Source: Oscillospiraceae bacterium
GTDB lineage: Bacteria; Bacillota; Clostridia; Oscillospirales; Oscillospiraceae
Direction of reading: 5' to 3'
Assembly: GCA_017416245.1 (NCBI GenBank)
Contig: JAFQCX010000021.1
Span: forward strand, 1-64,000
Length of the DNA stretch: 64,000 nucleotides
In this document: positions 33,812 through 41,430 of the stretch, one piece after another
Layout of the letters: every line of letters begins with the position of its first letter
Position numbering within the stretch: position 1 is the first letter of the stretch
Made by a program: the position numbers and the translations under genes
The notes under the pieces: model-generated
Told to the model about the DNA's origin: nothing
Databases searched by the model: none
What the model saw: only the letters and a program-made list of their open reading frames with translations

Positions 33812-35592
33812 GCTGTTTTACGCTCCTTCTTTTGTTGTTCTAAATACCAAGGCAAAAGAATATCTCTTTCCCATTTGGCACAAAAATCCAATACACTTTG
33901 CGGAATTTTCAACATCTTTCCGTTGTGCTCTCCGCGCAGCTCATTTCGGTATCCATGCAGCTGATTCCGCTTTGGCCGCCCTGTTAAATCGATGTCGAGG
34001 GTAAAATAGGGCGTGTTCTTCTTTTTATAGCGACGAACAAAGAATATGGTGTCCCTTCCAATTAAATGGTTCTTGCCGTAGGTGCCCACACAGTGATGCA
34101 GTATTTCACCTTCACGCACCAAATCAGCATTGCTTTTGGGGATCACAATTCTGTATTCACCGTCAGTCCATTCAAGCTTGGACAGCAGTTTTGCCCTTCG
34201 GATAAAGTTCTCTGTGTTCTTATCATCTGTAATCAGCGCAACCGCCTCACTAAGCCGATCGTGCGTTTCCAGCAGATTCCTTGGCCATAACTGAACCTCC
34301 GTTAAAGCCGCACCCGGATTCAGCTGACGCGCAAACCTTCTCGCATCGTATAAGTAGGCTACATCCGTTTTTCTAAGGCCTTGTTTTTTCAAATAACTCT
34401 CAATCTTTTCAAGATTAATAGATTTGTCTGTCTTTGCCATTTCTCTAATTGCTGAAATGCCGTCACCAAACTCTCTTAGTAACGCTGCAGCCCTGCAAGC
34501 TGGCAACGTTCCACCCAAACTGTAATACCATCTTAGTTTTTTAATATCCTCAACCGCAGGTCCTTTCCCTGCGTGAAGCCATTCCTTAAGGTCTGCTTTT
34601 GATATACCTAATATCTCATGCGGCTTTACTTTGCCCACGTCCAGATATTTTTTAGCCTCTGACAAAACATCTGCGCTGTACCGGTATGCTTCTTTGCAGA
34701 TATCCTCCACAACGCCAAACAGCCCCGCGTTCAAAAGATTTTCTACTCCGTGGAAACGCTGCCATAGGTGAATATACTGATCTGTAAATCGACCACCTGC
34801 TTTCAGGTATTGATAGATACCTGTCTTTTCGCCGGAAGTATTCGCCATTTCGGGGAGTTTCTTCTTAAAGGTATATGCACCTTTCTTTTTGTTGTTGATA
34901 CTGCCCCAGTCTTGGTAACAAATTTCATCCGGCCAGCGCGATCCGTAATACTGTTTCCACGAAATATCAGCATTAGCTTGTCCGTACATACCGATTTTCC
35001 GATGGGTGTACGCTCGAAGCCCGCCATCTTTCGTGATTGCTTCTGCCATAAACGGAACAACAGCATCTTCCTCTGTGCCGTACTCTCCAAACATTCTTCT
35101 GATTAACCAATACATAATAACGGTATGCCCGTTCACCGTTTCCAAGGTTTCAACCATAATTTGCTTCACACGTCCGCCACGGATCTTGCTTGAATGTGTC
35201 AAAACGGCATGTGCCCCACAATATGGACACGTCATTTTCTCTCCTGCAGGTATTCTGATTATCTGTCCGCCTTCGCCGTATCCCGCAGGATCTCCTGAAA
35301 CCTCATACAGCTGGCCATCCTCCCCCTCATAAAAGAAAACTGCATCCACACCCTTTTGCTTTGCGGTTATTAATTCCTCACCGCAGGCTGAGCATCTGCA
35401 CCTTGCCCTCCAGTGTCGTTTCTGTTCCGGTTCAAATAACCAGCCGTCCTCCGGGTCTATGCCGTCGTACAACTCGCAGCAGTAACTCATAATGTGGCCA
35501 AGGTCAGAGTTTACGGATTTATCATTTGCAAATTTCAAAAGGTCTTTTTCCCAAACTGAATGCTCCGGAAGGTGTAGCAAGATGTCGTCCAT
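33808..35592 (-). CDS. PcfJ-like protein
   Basis: A 594-residue protein. An N-terminal zinc-binding part (CSACG and CPYCGAH) is followed by helices. The C-terminal region has the PcfJ signature (LHHCVGTYGKNHLIGRDTIF, then PYFTLDI). PcfJ was named in conjugative plasmids and is common in Clostridia phages. The start at 35592 (MDDILLHLPEHS) is chosen because the longer frame begins with low-complexity Arg-rich sequence lying opposite the upstream gene. Function unknown. Confidence 0.75.
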   Translation of the reverse strand: MDDILLHLPEHSVWEKDLLKFANDKSVNSDLGHIMSYCCELYDGIDPEDGWLFEPEQKRHWRARCRCSACGEELITAKQKGVDAVFFYEGEDGQLYEVSGDPAGYGEGGQIIRIPAGEKMTCPYCGAHAVLTHSSKIRGGRVKQIMVETLETVNGHTVIMYWLIRRMFGEYGTEEDAVVPFMAEAITKDGGLRAYTHRKIGMYGQANADISWKQYYGSRWPDEICYQDWGSINNKKKGAYTFKKKLPEMANTSGEKTGIYQYLKAGGRFTDQYIHLWQRFHGVENLLNAGLFGVVEDICKEAYRYSADVLSEAKKYLDVGKVKPHEILGISKADLKEWLHAGKGPAVEDIKKLRWYYSLGGTLPACRAAALLREFGDGISAIREMAKTDKSINLEKIESYLKKQGLRKTDVAYLYDARRFARQLNPGAALTEVQLWPRNLLETHDRLSEAVALITDDKNTENFIRRAKLLSKLEWTDGEYRIVIPKSNADLVREGEILHHCVGTYGKNHLIGRDTIFFVRRYKKKNTPYFTLDIDLTGRPKRNQLHGYRNELRGEHNGKMLKIPQSVLDFCAKWERDILLPWYLEQQKKERKTA

Positions 35593-35602
35593 CCCCGCCA
35601 CC

Positions 35603-35932
35603 TCACAGGAACGCAGACAGGTCCAAAACCTTGCCGGCAGGTGCTTCCTTCTTCTCTCCCGCCTCCGGCAGACCGTAAAACTTGCGGATAATGCCCTCCG
35701 CCACGTTGGGCGGTACGCAGCTGAAGCTGCCCTTCTTGTTCTTATCGGCGTAGGCCTTGATCTGCTTCTCACAATCCGCAAGGCCCATACCCTTCACGTC
35801 CAGATCCTTCTCCACCAGCTCGGCGCACCCCGGCTCCCGCCGGCAGATGTCCTTCAGCTGCTCTCCCACCATCCACGGCGCGGTATTCTCAATGCCCTTC
35901 TGCAGAGCCTCGATTTTCTCAAATACGTCCAT
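35603..35932 (-). CDS. PcfK-like protein (AcrIIA9 family candidate)
   Basis: A 109-residue helical protein with VGEQLKDIC (22-30), GLADCEKQIKAYADKNKKG (about 50-68) and a closing EGIIRKFYGLPE, the pattern of PcfK-like proteins. Some PcfK-like proteins are annotated as Cas9 inhibitors of the AcrIIA9 family; activity here is untested. It sits 10 bases upstream of the PcfJ-like gene, its usual partner. Confidence 0.6.
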   Translation of the reverse strand: MDVFEKIEALQKGIENTAPWMVGEQLKDICRREPGCAELVEKDLDVKGMGLADCEKQIKAYADKNKKGSFSCVPPNVAEGIIRKFYGLPEAGEKKEAPAGKVLDLSAFL

Positions 35933-36030
35933 AAAAATAGCCTCCTAAAATTTTTGTTGCGCGAAACAGGAGACTGTGATAAAATATCTCTGCAGCCTCC
36001 TGTAGGTTGTGTTGTGAAATTGTGCGGTGC

Positions 36031-36234
36031 CTAACCTTGCGCGGTGATAGGCACCGCCTTTTTTTGCGCTCTTTTTTCGCCAAAAACAATATGTATCTCG
36101 TCCCGGGTCGTGTGATTCAGAAGCCAAAGACATCTGTCATTGCTCAGTACCACATTCATTCCCTTCGGAACAACATTGTTTTCCCGGCAGATTTCATTTT
36201 CCTCCGGAGTCAAATTCCGAAACTCACCGGCCAT
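36031..36234 (-). CDS. small early protein (DUF6906-like)
   Basis: A 67-residue protein (LTPEENEICRENNVVPKGMN, then LWLLNHTTRDEIHIVF). It resembles its upstream neighbour in layout: a helix, then a short beta hairpin. The DUF6906 resemblance is recalled and weak. Overlaps the upstream gene by 11 bases. Confidence 0.5.
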   Translation of the reverse strand: MAGEFRNLTPEENEICRENNVVPKGMNVVLSNDRCLWLLNHTTRDEIHIVFGEKRAQKKAVPITAQG

Positions 36235-36418
36235 AGCCGCCTCCCTTCTCGCAAACGCTTGCGATTTTATCGATCATTTTGAACTGTTTTGTTTCCCTGT
36301 GGCAGATGATCAGGCTGCTGGGCAGCTCCCGAGCCACCGTCCAGTAAAGCGGCGAAAATCCCGCCTTTCGGATAGCCTCCTGCTGCGCTTTATTGGGGGT
36401 AGCATTCTTCTGCGCCAT
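36224..36418 (-). CDS. small early protein (DUF6906-like)
   Basis: A 64-residue protein with NKAQQEAIRKAGFSPLYWTV and PSSLIICHRETKQ, a pattern of short phage proteins annotated DUF6906. The ATG at 36418 overlaps the upstream membrane-protein gene; the alternative start eight codons earlier is less likely. Confidence 0.55.
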   Translation of the reverse strand: MAQKNATPNKAQQEAIRKAGFSPLYWTVARELPSSLIICHRETKQFKMIDKIASVCEKGGGYGR

Positions 36419-36701
36419 AAGACACCATCCACTTTCCGGCAATTCGCCCCGCCATAAAGCAGGTCATACACAGCAGCACCAGTGCTGCCGCCACCGCCAC
36501 CCAGGGTGCAAGCAGGCCTGTAAACTCCAATACCATTGCCAGCGCGGCGCCCATGGCGCAGAGCAGCGCCTTGTTGATCTGCTTGTGGAGCTTCCGTTTT
36601 GCCAGCTTTTCCTCAAACCGGCAGCGGGCGTTGTGCCGCTCCACATTGTTCACGATGCCTTCCCACTCCGCAGGAAGTCTGATTGTTGCCTGTTGATCCA
36701 T
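36390..36701 (-). CDS. two-span membrane protein
   Basis: A 103-residue protein. The N-terminal 40 residues are charged, followed by two transmembrane segments (about 46-64 and 67-87). Early operon, next to the excisionase-like gene. Function unknown. Confidence 0.55.
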   Translation of the reverse strand: MDQQATIRLPAEWEGIVNNVERHNARCRFEEKLAKRKLHKQINKALLCAMGAALAMVLEFTGLLAPWVAVAAALVLLCMTCFMAGRIAGKWMVSYGAEECYPQ

Positions 36702-36713
36702 ATTGTTTTCCTC

Positions 36714-36920
36714 CTATTGTAGTTGCCACCCAATGGCAGCACGTTCTTCTACCCAGCGCTTTAGGCCCTCAATTGGGATCAGCCTCCGGCTTCCCAGGAC
36801 TATGACCGGGAAACCCTCCGTCCGGATGATTTGATACATTGCGGTCTTGCTGACGCCAAGCGCCTCAGCCGCTTCCACAACGCTGTATGTAAGTTTTTGT
36901 GTCTTTATGAGGGTTCCCAT
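36714..36920 (-). CDS. excisionase-like helix-turn-helix protein
   Basis: A 68-residue protein with an HTH_17 type fold: YSVVEAAEALGVSKTAMYQI (12-31) and the wing RRLIPIEGLKRW (45-56). Small MerR-like proteins of this kind act as excisionases or as phage regulators. The position, at the start of the early operon, fits either. Confidence 0.7.
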   Translation of the reverse strand: MGTLIKTQKLTYSVVEAAEALGVSKTAMYQIIRTEGFPVIVLGSRRLIPIEGLKRWVEERAAIGWQLQ

Positions 36921-36945
36921 AAAATCCTCCTTTCTGTATTGTTAG

Positions 36946-36974
36946 TTGCACTCTCCTGTCGGTTTTGGTAAAAT
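36946..36974 (+). promoter_or_regulatory. strong promoter of Cas2-fold-like gene
   Basis: TTGCAC, a 17-base spacer and TAAAAT, followed by an AAAGGAGGTG ribosome site and ATG at 36997. It runs opposite to the early lytic genes. Confidence 0.75.
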
Positions 36975-36996
36975 ATCCCCGAAAGGAGGTGAAAAT

Positions 36997-37275
36997 ATGG
37001 TCTACATCGTTACTTATGACCTCAACAACCCCGGTCAGAATTACGAAAATGTGATTCAAGCCATCAAGGACGCATCCACAGGTGTTTGGTGCACTTTTTG
37101 GAAGTCTTCATTCCTAATCAAATCCAACTATCAAACTGCTCAGGAAGTCTTTGATAGAATCAAACCGCATCTCGATAAGAATGACCGATGTTTGGTTATA
37201 GAGTGCACAAGCAATATGCAGGGATGGCTTTCAAACAGCGAGTGGGATTACATTAAGGACAATATTCTTGGCTAA
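36997..37275 (+). CDS. SinR-like / Cas2-fold small protein
   Basis: A 92-residue protein beginning MVYIVTYDLNNPGQNYENV. This ferredoxin-like opening (strand, YDLN, then IQAIKD) and the later strand LIKSNYQTAQEVFDRIKPHL and CLVIECTS match small proteins often annotated SinR-like and related in fold to Cas2. No CRISPR array or other cas gene is in the window. It has its own near-consensus promoter and optimal ribosome site, on the strand opposite the lytic genes, so it is probably expressed in the lysogen. Its 3' end overlaps the convergent gene at 37253 by 23 bases. A nuclease or regulatory role is possible but unproven. Confidence 0.65.
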   Translation: MVYIVTYDLNNPGQNYENVIQAIKDASTGVWCTFWKSSFLIKSNYQTAQEVFDRIKPHLDKNDRCLVIECTSNMQGWLSNSEWDYIKDNILG

Positions 37276-37438
37276 ACCCCTCGTTGTTGATTCCATTGGA
37301 ATCGTGAGGAACAAATGCAGGCTCTGCTGATGTCTTTGCCCCCATCTCGCTTCCAGTGCAATCATCCCCTTGCCGCTCTTGTAGTTCCAATACAAGGGCG
37401 GCAATTTCCTTTGCATTGCCTTTAATCGTTACTTCCAT
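37253..37438 (-). CDS. 61-residue early protein
   Basis: Begins MEVTIKGNAKEIAALVLELQ after GGAGGTGAAAAT. The short alpha/beta N-terminus is seen in many small phage proteins; the tail is polar. It lies between the Cro-like and excisionase-like genes. Function unknown. Confidence 0.55.
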   Translation of the reverse strand: MEVTIKGNAKEIAALVLELQERQGDDCTGSEMGAKTSAEPAFVPHDSNGINNEGFSQEYCP

Positions 37439-37482
37439 ATTTTCACCTCCTTTTCCGTCCGCAATATCGGACTATTTATGCG

Positions 37483-37602
37483 TTAATCTTTTGGTGAATT
37501 GGAAGACAGCAATTCATCAACAGTAACGCCGAAGTACTCCGCCACCTTCTGTACATTCTCAATTTATCGCCGTAGCCTTTCATCCCCAATGCACTTTGCA
37601 GA
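37483..37602 (-). pseudogene. decayed Cro/CI-type helix-turn-helix repressor
   Basis: Minus-strand frames encode LQSALGMKGYGDKL and, one frameshift later, IENVQKVAEYFGVTVDELLS followed by SNSPKD and stop. The second part is the typical end of an XRE-family domain. Start and recognition helix are missing. The remnant lies next to an operator-like site (37618) and suggests loss of an earlier repressor. Confidence 0.6.
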
Positions 37603-37617
37603 TTTTCACCTTTCTAT

Positions 37618-37633
37618 CTTGCGTTACCGTAAC
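37618..37633. promoter_or_regulatory. operator-like site near decayed repressor
   Basis: The sequence CTTGCGTTACCGTAAC resembles the CI/Cro operators (CTTGCGTTTACGTAAG) and may be a fourth site of the switch or the operator of the lost repressor. Confidence 0.45.
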
Positions 37634-38102
37634 CACGTCCTCAAATATCAATAGTTTGCATTTTTTTAGGAAATGCTTGCATATTTGTCAGATTTGTGTT
37701 ATTTTGTAAATATGCCTGAAGGGCACAGGAAGGAGTGGTTATTATGACCAAACTTTTGACTTTGCCCGTTCCCATAGATTGAGGTCGCAATTGTGGTGCC
37801 AAAGCACATTAAACTGGATCTAAATGTAACTAGAGTACGGCGTTATTACGGGTGGCAAACCGGATGAATACGGCCCCGGTCGGTAATCGGAATATAATAA
37901 TTATCGCACCGTACATATAGTTCCTCGCTCCTTGTCGGCATTTGGGCATGCAGAACCAAAACTGCGAAAGTGATAGGGTGCTCCATAGAATCGCAAGGCG
38001 TTATCTTGCGTGGTGAAAACCTGCAAAGTACATTGGGTAAAAAAATTGGCGAAATAGCTATCAAGAATAACGCTCTTGGTGGCTATTTTTTGATTGTTGA
38101 CC
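37634..38102. other. non-coding or decayed stretch in the lysogeny region
   Basis: No intact gene is evident. Contents: a weak promoter (TTGCAT at 37677), a small frame at 37744-37782 with an AGGAG site encoding MTKLLTLPVPID, and fragments of frames interrupted by stops (for example SQGVILRGENLQSTLGKKIG near 37987-38046). It may be the remains of one or two accessory genes. Confidence 0.5.
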
Positions 38103-38117
38103 TTACGTTTCCGCAAG
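38102..38117. promoter_or_regulatory. operator-like palindrome at the end of the Cro-like gene
   Basis: CTTACGTTTCCGCAAG matches the operator consensus in reverse, with two changes. It overlaps the last codons and stop of the Cro-like gene, so the match could partly reflect coding sequence. Confidence 0.35.
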
Positions 38118-38324
38118 TTCTCCCTCAAAAAAAATAGCGTCTGCTTCTTCCGCAGATAGTGAAAGAATCATCCTAATGTGATGAATCTCAGACCGTGTAA
38201 AATCGCTCTCTCCATTCATTTTCCTTGTTAAAGTAGCAGGATTTACACCAATATCAGTAGCTAAACCTCCCAATGTTTTACCTTTTGCTACGACCTTTGC
38301 GCGAAACGCATTTTTATTAAACAT
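38103..38324 (-). CDS. Cro-like HTH regulator
   Basis: A 73-residue XRE-family protein (FRAKVVAKGKTLGGLATDIG, then VNPATLTRKMNGESDFT). The ATG at 38324 has an AAGGAGGG site; a longer upstream frame is rejected because it crosses the promoter. It is divergent from the CI-like gene and heads the minus-strand lytic genes. Confidence 0.8.
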   Translation of the reverse strand: MFNKNAFRAKVVAKGKTLGGLATDIGVNPATLTRKMNGESDFTRSEIHHIRMILSLSAEEADAIFFEGELAET

Positions 38325-38342
38325 ACGATTATTCCCTCCTTC

Positions 38343-38459
38343 CTTGCGTTTACGTAAGTCAAATATATCATTCCATTTTTTGTTTGTCAATACGTAAACG
38401 CAAATTATTTTGTTTTTTTGCCTTTGTCTATTGCAAAAACGCAAGATTTATGATAGTAT
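38343..38459. promoter_or_regulatory. CI/Cro switch: two divergent promoters and three operators
   Basis: Minus promoter for cro: TTGACA (complement of 38385-38390), 17 bases, TATATT (complement of 38362-38367). Plus promoter for cI: TTGCAA (38431-38436), 17 bases, TAGTAT (38454-38459). Operators: CTTGCGTTTACGTAAG at 38343-38358 (at the cro start point), TACGTAAACGCAA at 38391-38403 (abutting the cro -35) and TTGCAAAAACGCAAG at 38431-38445 (over the cI -35). The third would let CI or Cro control cI. Confidence 0.8.
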
Positions 38460-38482
38460 GCACTCAAAGGAAGGTGTTTACA

Positions 38483-38863
38483 ATGGAAATCAAGGATATT
38501 CTTAAGCACAGGCGTATTGAATTAGAACTAACACAATTGGATGTCGCAACTGCTGTTGGAGTAAGCGAAGCTACAGTTTCTCGTTGGGAATCTGGCGATA
38601 TTGCCAATATGAGGCGAAGCAGAATCGCTGCTTTAGCTAGAGTTTTACAAATTTCCCCCTCTGTAATTATGGGATGGAATGAGGATACTTCTACGCAAAA
38701 CACCAATTCCCCTTCTCGCCCCTATGAAGCTGGTGCGCGCGATATTCTGGATGAGATCGATATTGGATTTTATCAGGGTTTCAAGGAGCTGGACGAGGCA
38801 GACAAAGAAGTCCTTCGCGATATGGTCCGGGTTATGCGCGAACGCCGCACAAACAAAAAATAA
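38483..38863 (+). CDS. CI-like repressor, no peptidase domain
   Basis: A 126-residue protein. XRE helix-turn-helix at 5-60 (IELELTQLDVATAVGVSEAT, then VSRWESGDI). The C-terminal helix DILDEIDIGFYQGFKELDEA, then VLRDMVRVMRERR, is shared with the HTH protein at 41726. It lacks a LexA-type autoprotease domain, so induction should need a partner peptidase or antirepressor; none is encoded in the prophage. The ImmA-like protein outside attR (42076) is a possible partner. Start follows AAAGGAAGGTG. Confidence 0.8.
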   Translation: MEIKDILKHRRIELELTQLDVATAVGVSEATVSRWESGDIANMRRSRIAALARVLQISPSVIMGWNEDTSTQNTNSPSRPYEAGARDILDEIDIGFYQGFKELDEADKEVLRDMVRVMRERRTNKK

Positions 38864-38890
38864 TACATCTTGATTTAGGGAATCATTGTT

Positions 38891-39085
38891 ATGGAAGCTT
38901 TTATTTTATGCATTATCTTCGCTTTCGTGATGCTTATCATTATCAGCCTTAAGGACAAAGAAAACCCATTAGAAAATATTGCGAAGTTTTTTCAGGATTG
39001 GTGGGACAATTACAGATTGCCATCAATTTGGGCTGCGATTGGACTTGCAATATTAGCTATCTTCGGTTTTGTAATTTGCGGATAA
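38891..39085 (+). CDS. small two-span membrane protein
   Basis: A 64-residue protein with hydrophobic segments at 3-19 and about 44-62 and a charged loop. It lies directly after the CI-like gene, the usual place for lysogenic-conversion or superinfection-exclusion genes. Ribosome site weak. Confidence 0.55.
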   Translation: MEAFILCIIFAFVMLIIISLKDKENPLENIAKFFQDWWDNYRLPSIWAAIGLAILAIFGFVICG

Positions 39086-39135
39086 CTTTCTTTCCTTTCC
39101 AAAGCCATAAACTATATGATAAGGAGATAGAAAAT

Positions 39136-39534
39136 ATGGACTACGAGACAACACAAAAAGAGATTTCCCGTCTTAAACAGTTATACCATCTGCGCAAAAA
39201 GGAATTTGATACCGCCGCAAGAAATCGTTATCTTCTGCCTTGGCTCGGTTTCGCTGGTGTCTTCTTTTTCATATATTCTTGTTTGTCCTCAGACGACAAT
39301 CTGATTATGCGCATCATTATTTGCCTAATCTTATCCGGAATTTACTGTTTTGTTAACGGCAGTGTTTTTATGTGGCTGTATAGCAAGAACAGTGAAGAGA
39401 GTGAACGCTTGGCTTCTATCGAGAAAAGTATTAACGAATTATATAACAGCACACCCATTTTCCCCGTAGAAAGCGCCGCCGAAGAACAGCCCGACAACAC
39501 CGAAGTATACGACGATGGCAAACTCCCCTTTTAA
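39136..39534 (+). CDS. two-span membrane protein with coiled-coil N-terminus
   Basis: A 132-residue protein. The N-terminal 30 residues form a charged helix (YETTQKEISRLKQLYHLRKK). Membrane segments at about 34-51 and 58-80 follow, then a second helix and an acidic tail. A strong AAGGAG site precedes the ATG. Possible superinfection-exclusion protein, from position alone. Confidence 0.6.
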   Translation: MDYETTQKEISRLKQLYHLRKKEFDTAARNRYLLPWLGFAGVFFFIYSCLSSDDNLIMRIIICLILSGIYCFVNGSVFMWLYSKNSEESERLASIEKSINELYNSTPIFPVESAAEEQPDNTEVYDDGKLPF

Positions 39535-39559
39535 ATTTCCATAAAACAAATATATCTCT

Positions 39560-39769
39560 ATGAACACTATTTACACCCAAATCCATACCCTCTGCACCCA
39601 GCGCAGCATAACCCCCTGCAGGCTCTGCTCCGAGCTGAGGATCAGCAGAGGCATCATTAGCGACCTGAAATCCGGCCGCAAGAAAGACCTGGCAGCAACC
39701 ACCGCCTACAAGATCGCCAAGTACTTTGGTGTTTCTGTAGGTTACCTGCTGGGATACGAAGACAAATAA
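39560..39769 (+). CDS. small XRE-family HTH protein
   Basis: A 69-residue protein with the helix-turn-helix PCRLCSELRISRGIISDLKS and FGVSVGYLLGYED. It is a clear paralog of the N-terminal half of the host HTH protein at 41726 (IYTQIHTLC versus LYTRIETLC; SDLKSGRKK versus TDLKMGRKK). It could be an additional lysogeny regulator or control the integrase. Confidence 0.75.
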   Translation: MNTIYTQIHTLCTQRSITPCRLCSELRISRGIISDLKSGRKKDLAATTAYKIAKYFGVSVGYLLGYEDK

Positions 39770-39772
39770 AAA

Positions 39773-39802
39773 ACCGCCCCGGTGCGCCAACACCGAAGCG
39801 GT
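39773..39802. terminator. hairpin between HTH gene and integrase
   Basis: Outer stem ACCGC/GCGGT with an inner CGGTG/CACCG. The T run is on the minus side, so it works best against minus-strand transcription; on the plus strand it may be an attenuator. Confidence 0.5.
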
Positions 39803-39890
39803 AAATATAGAACACCACCCACCAACCACGATAGGGGAGGTCTACCCATTTATGGTAGCATATCCCTTCCTAAAAAGCAAGGAGGAACTT

Positions 39891-41063
39891 ATGGCAAGAA
39901 AATCAGCAGCCGGAACAGGCACGATCCGTAAAAAAACAGTAACCCGCGCCGGCAAGGAATACACCTACTGGGAAGCACGGTATACCGCCGGCTACGATCC
40001 GGGCACCGGCAAACAGATCCAGCGTTCAATTACCGGCAAGACACAGAAAGAGGTTGCACAAAAGCTGAAGGCCGCCACCACCGCCATCGACGAGGGCACC
40101 TATACTGCCCCCAGCAGAATGACCATAGGCCAATGGATGGATATATGGGTGTCTGAATACCTGGGAGCTGTCAAACCCAGAACTGTTGATCTTTACAAAG
40201 GTGTTGTTAAGACCAGGATCAAACCGGGCCTTGGCTCCGTTAAGCTGGACGCGCTAAATCCGCATACCGTACAGAACTATTACAACGGACTGACAAAGGA
40301 AGGCCTTGCACCCAAAACGGTCAAGAATATCCACGGCATTTTCCACAAGGCATTGCAACAGGCCGTATCAAACGGATATATTAAAACCAACCCGGCAGAC
40401 GCCTGTATCCTCCCCCGTCCGGTGCGCAGAGAATTAAAGCCGATGGATGAGGATATGATCTCTGCCTTTCTGCGGGCTATACAGGACCACCCATTTGCAG
40501 ACTTATTCACCGTCACATTGTTTACAGGAATGCGAGAAGGAGAGGCGCTGGGGCTTCTGTGGGATTGTGTAGACCTAACCAAAGGGACACTAATCATAGA
40601 CAAGCAACTGCAGCTGATCCGTGGAAGTGGTGGCCAATATCAGATGGTCCCCACCAAGAACAGCAAGAGCCGTTCTATCACCCTTGCCGCCTCTGTTGTG
40701 AAGATGCTGCGCGATGTGAAGCGGAAACAGCTGGAGAACCGGCTCCGGTATGGACCTCTGTGGGAAGATAGCGGATTTGTCTTTACTGACGAGCTGGGAC
40801 ACCACCTCTCTGCATCCTCCGTGTATAAATCCTTTAAGAAAGTTATGGAAGAGATTGGAAGCCCCGAAACCCGCTTCCACGATCTCCGGCACTCCTATGC
40901 CGTGGTGGCGATCAAGTCCGGGGACGATATAAAGACCGTACAGGAGAATCTTGGCCACGCAACTGCAGCATTTACTCTCGATGTGTATGGCCATATCACA
41001 GAAAAAATGAAGCAGGATAGTGCTGCCCGGATGGAGCAATTTATCAAAGCTGTGAACGCATAA
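39891..41063 (+). CDS. int: tyrosine recombinase / phage integrase
   Basis: A 390-residue protein. N-terminal arm-binding domain (about 20-60), SAM-like core-binding domain (75-165) and catalytic domain with Arg215 (TGMREGE), His330 and Arg333 (HDLRH), His356 (LGH) and Tyr366 (DVYGH). This is the full active-site set. The ATG at 39891 follows AAGGAGGAAC. The stop codon overlaps the right arm-type repeat (41062-41083), and attR lies 120 bases further on. It catalyses insertion into the tRNA-fMet 3' end. Confidence 0.93.
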   Translation: MARKSAAGTGTIRKKTVTRAGKEYTYWEARYTAGYDPGTGKQIQRSITGKTQKEVAQKLKAATTAIDEGTYTAPSRMTIGQWMDIWVSEYLGAVKPRTVDLYKGVVKTRIKPGLGSVKLDALNPHTVQNYYNGLTKEGLAPKTVKNIHGIFHKALQQAVSNGYIKTNPADACILPRPVRRELKPMDEDMISAFLRAIQDHPFADLFTVTLFTGMREGEALGLLWDCVDLTKGTLIIDKQLQLIRGSGGQYQMVPTKNSKSRSITLAASVVKMLRDVKRKQLENRLRYGPLWEDSGFVFTDELGHHLSASSVYKSFKKVMEEIGSPETRFHDLRHSYAVVAIKSGDDIKTVQENLGHATAAFTLDVYGHITEKMKQDSAARMEQFIKAVNA

Positions 41064-41083
41064 GGGAAAACTTAAGGGAAAAC
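41062..41083 (+). repeat. right arm-type integrase site (candidate)
   Basis: Two AAGGGAAAAC units separated by TT, identical to 2365-2386 and in the same orientation. It begins within the integrase stop codon, 100 bp from the attR core. Confidence 0.7.
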
Positions 41084-41146
41084 AAAATAGCTAACGTCAA
41101 ATTACAAAACTTTTCAATCGCAAAAGCAAGCCTATAAACAAGAAAA

Positions 41147-41173
41147 ACCCAGTATCCATAACAGATACTGGGT
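41147..41173 (-). terminator. phage-supplied terminator of tRNA-fMet
   Basis: The stem ACCCAGTATC/GATACTGGGT is followed by a T run on the minus strand. It lies 9 bases beyond the tRNA 3' end and inside the prophage, so the phage arm replaces the terminator displaced by integration. Confidence 0.75.
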
Positions 41174-41181
41174 AATTTCTT

Positions 41182-41257
<76 letters not shown>

Positions 41258-41286
41258 ATATTGATCGCACATTTAAGTGCTTAGAT

Positions 41287-41315
41287 AGTATAGCACAGCG
41301 CGCACAGGTTGTCAA
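41287..41315 (-). promoter_or_regulatory. promoter of tRNA-fMet
   Basis: Minus strand: TTGACA, 17-base spacer, TATACT. Near-perfect, 30 bases upstream of the tRNA. Confidence 0.85.
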
Positions 41316-41430
41316 GGTCTATTTTCTGTTATGTTTCAGGAGGTTTTGTCAGATTGTAGCGCAAAAAGTGGCGTTTATTGGACAGTTGCTCCTATATACT
41401 TAGCTTACATCAAGCAAAGGAGGAAGCAGG

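Noticed and set aside
38103..38117. Firm fourth CI/Cro operator
   Set aside because: The match overlaps codons and the stop of the Cro-like gene and differs at two positions; it is listed only as operator-like.
37846..38128. 72- and 75-codon minus-strand frames
   Set aside because: They overlap each other in different frames, have no ribosome site and cross the end of the Cro-like gene. A real but decayed gene cannot be excluded.
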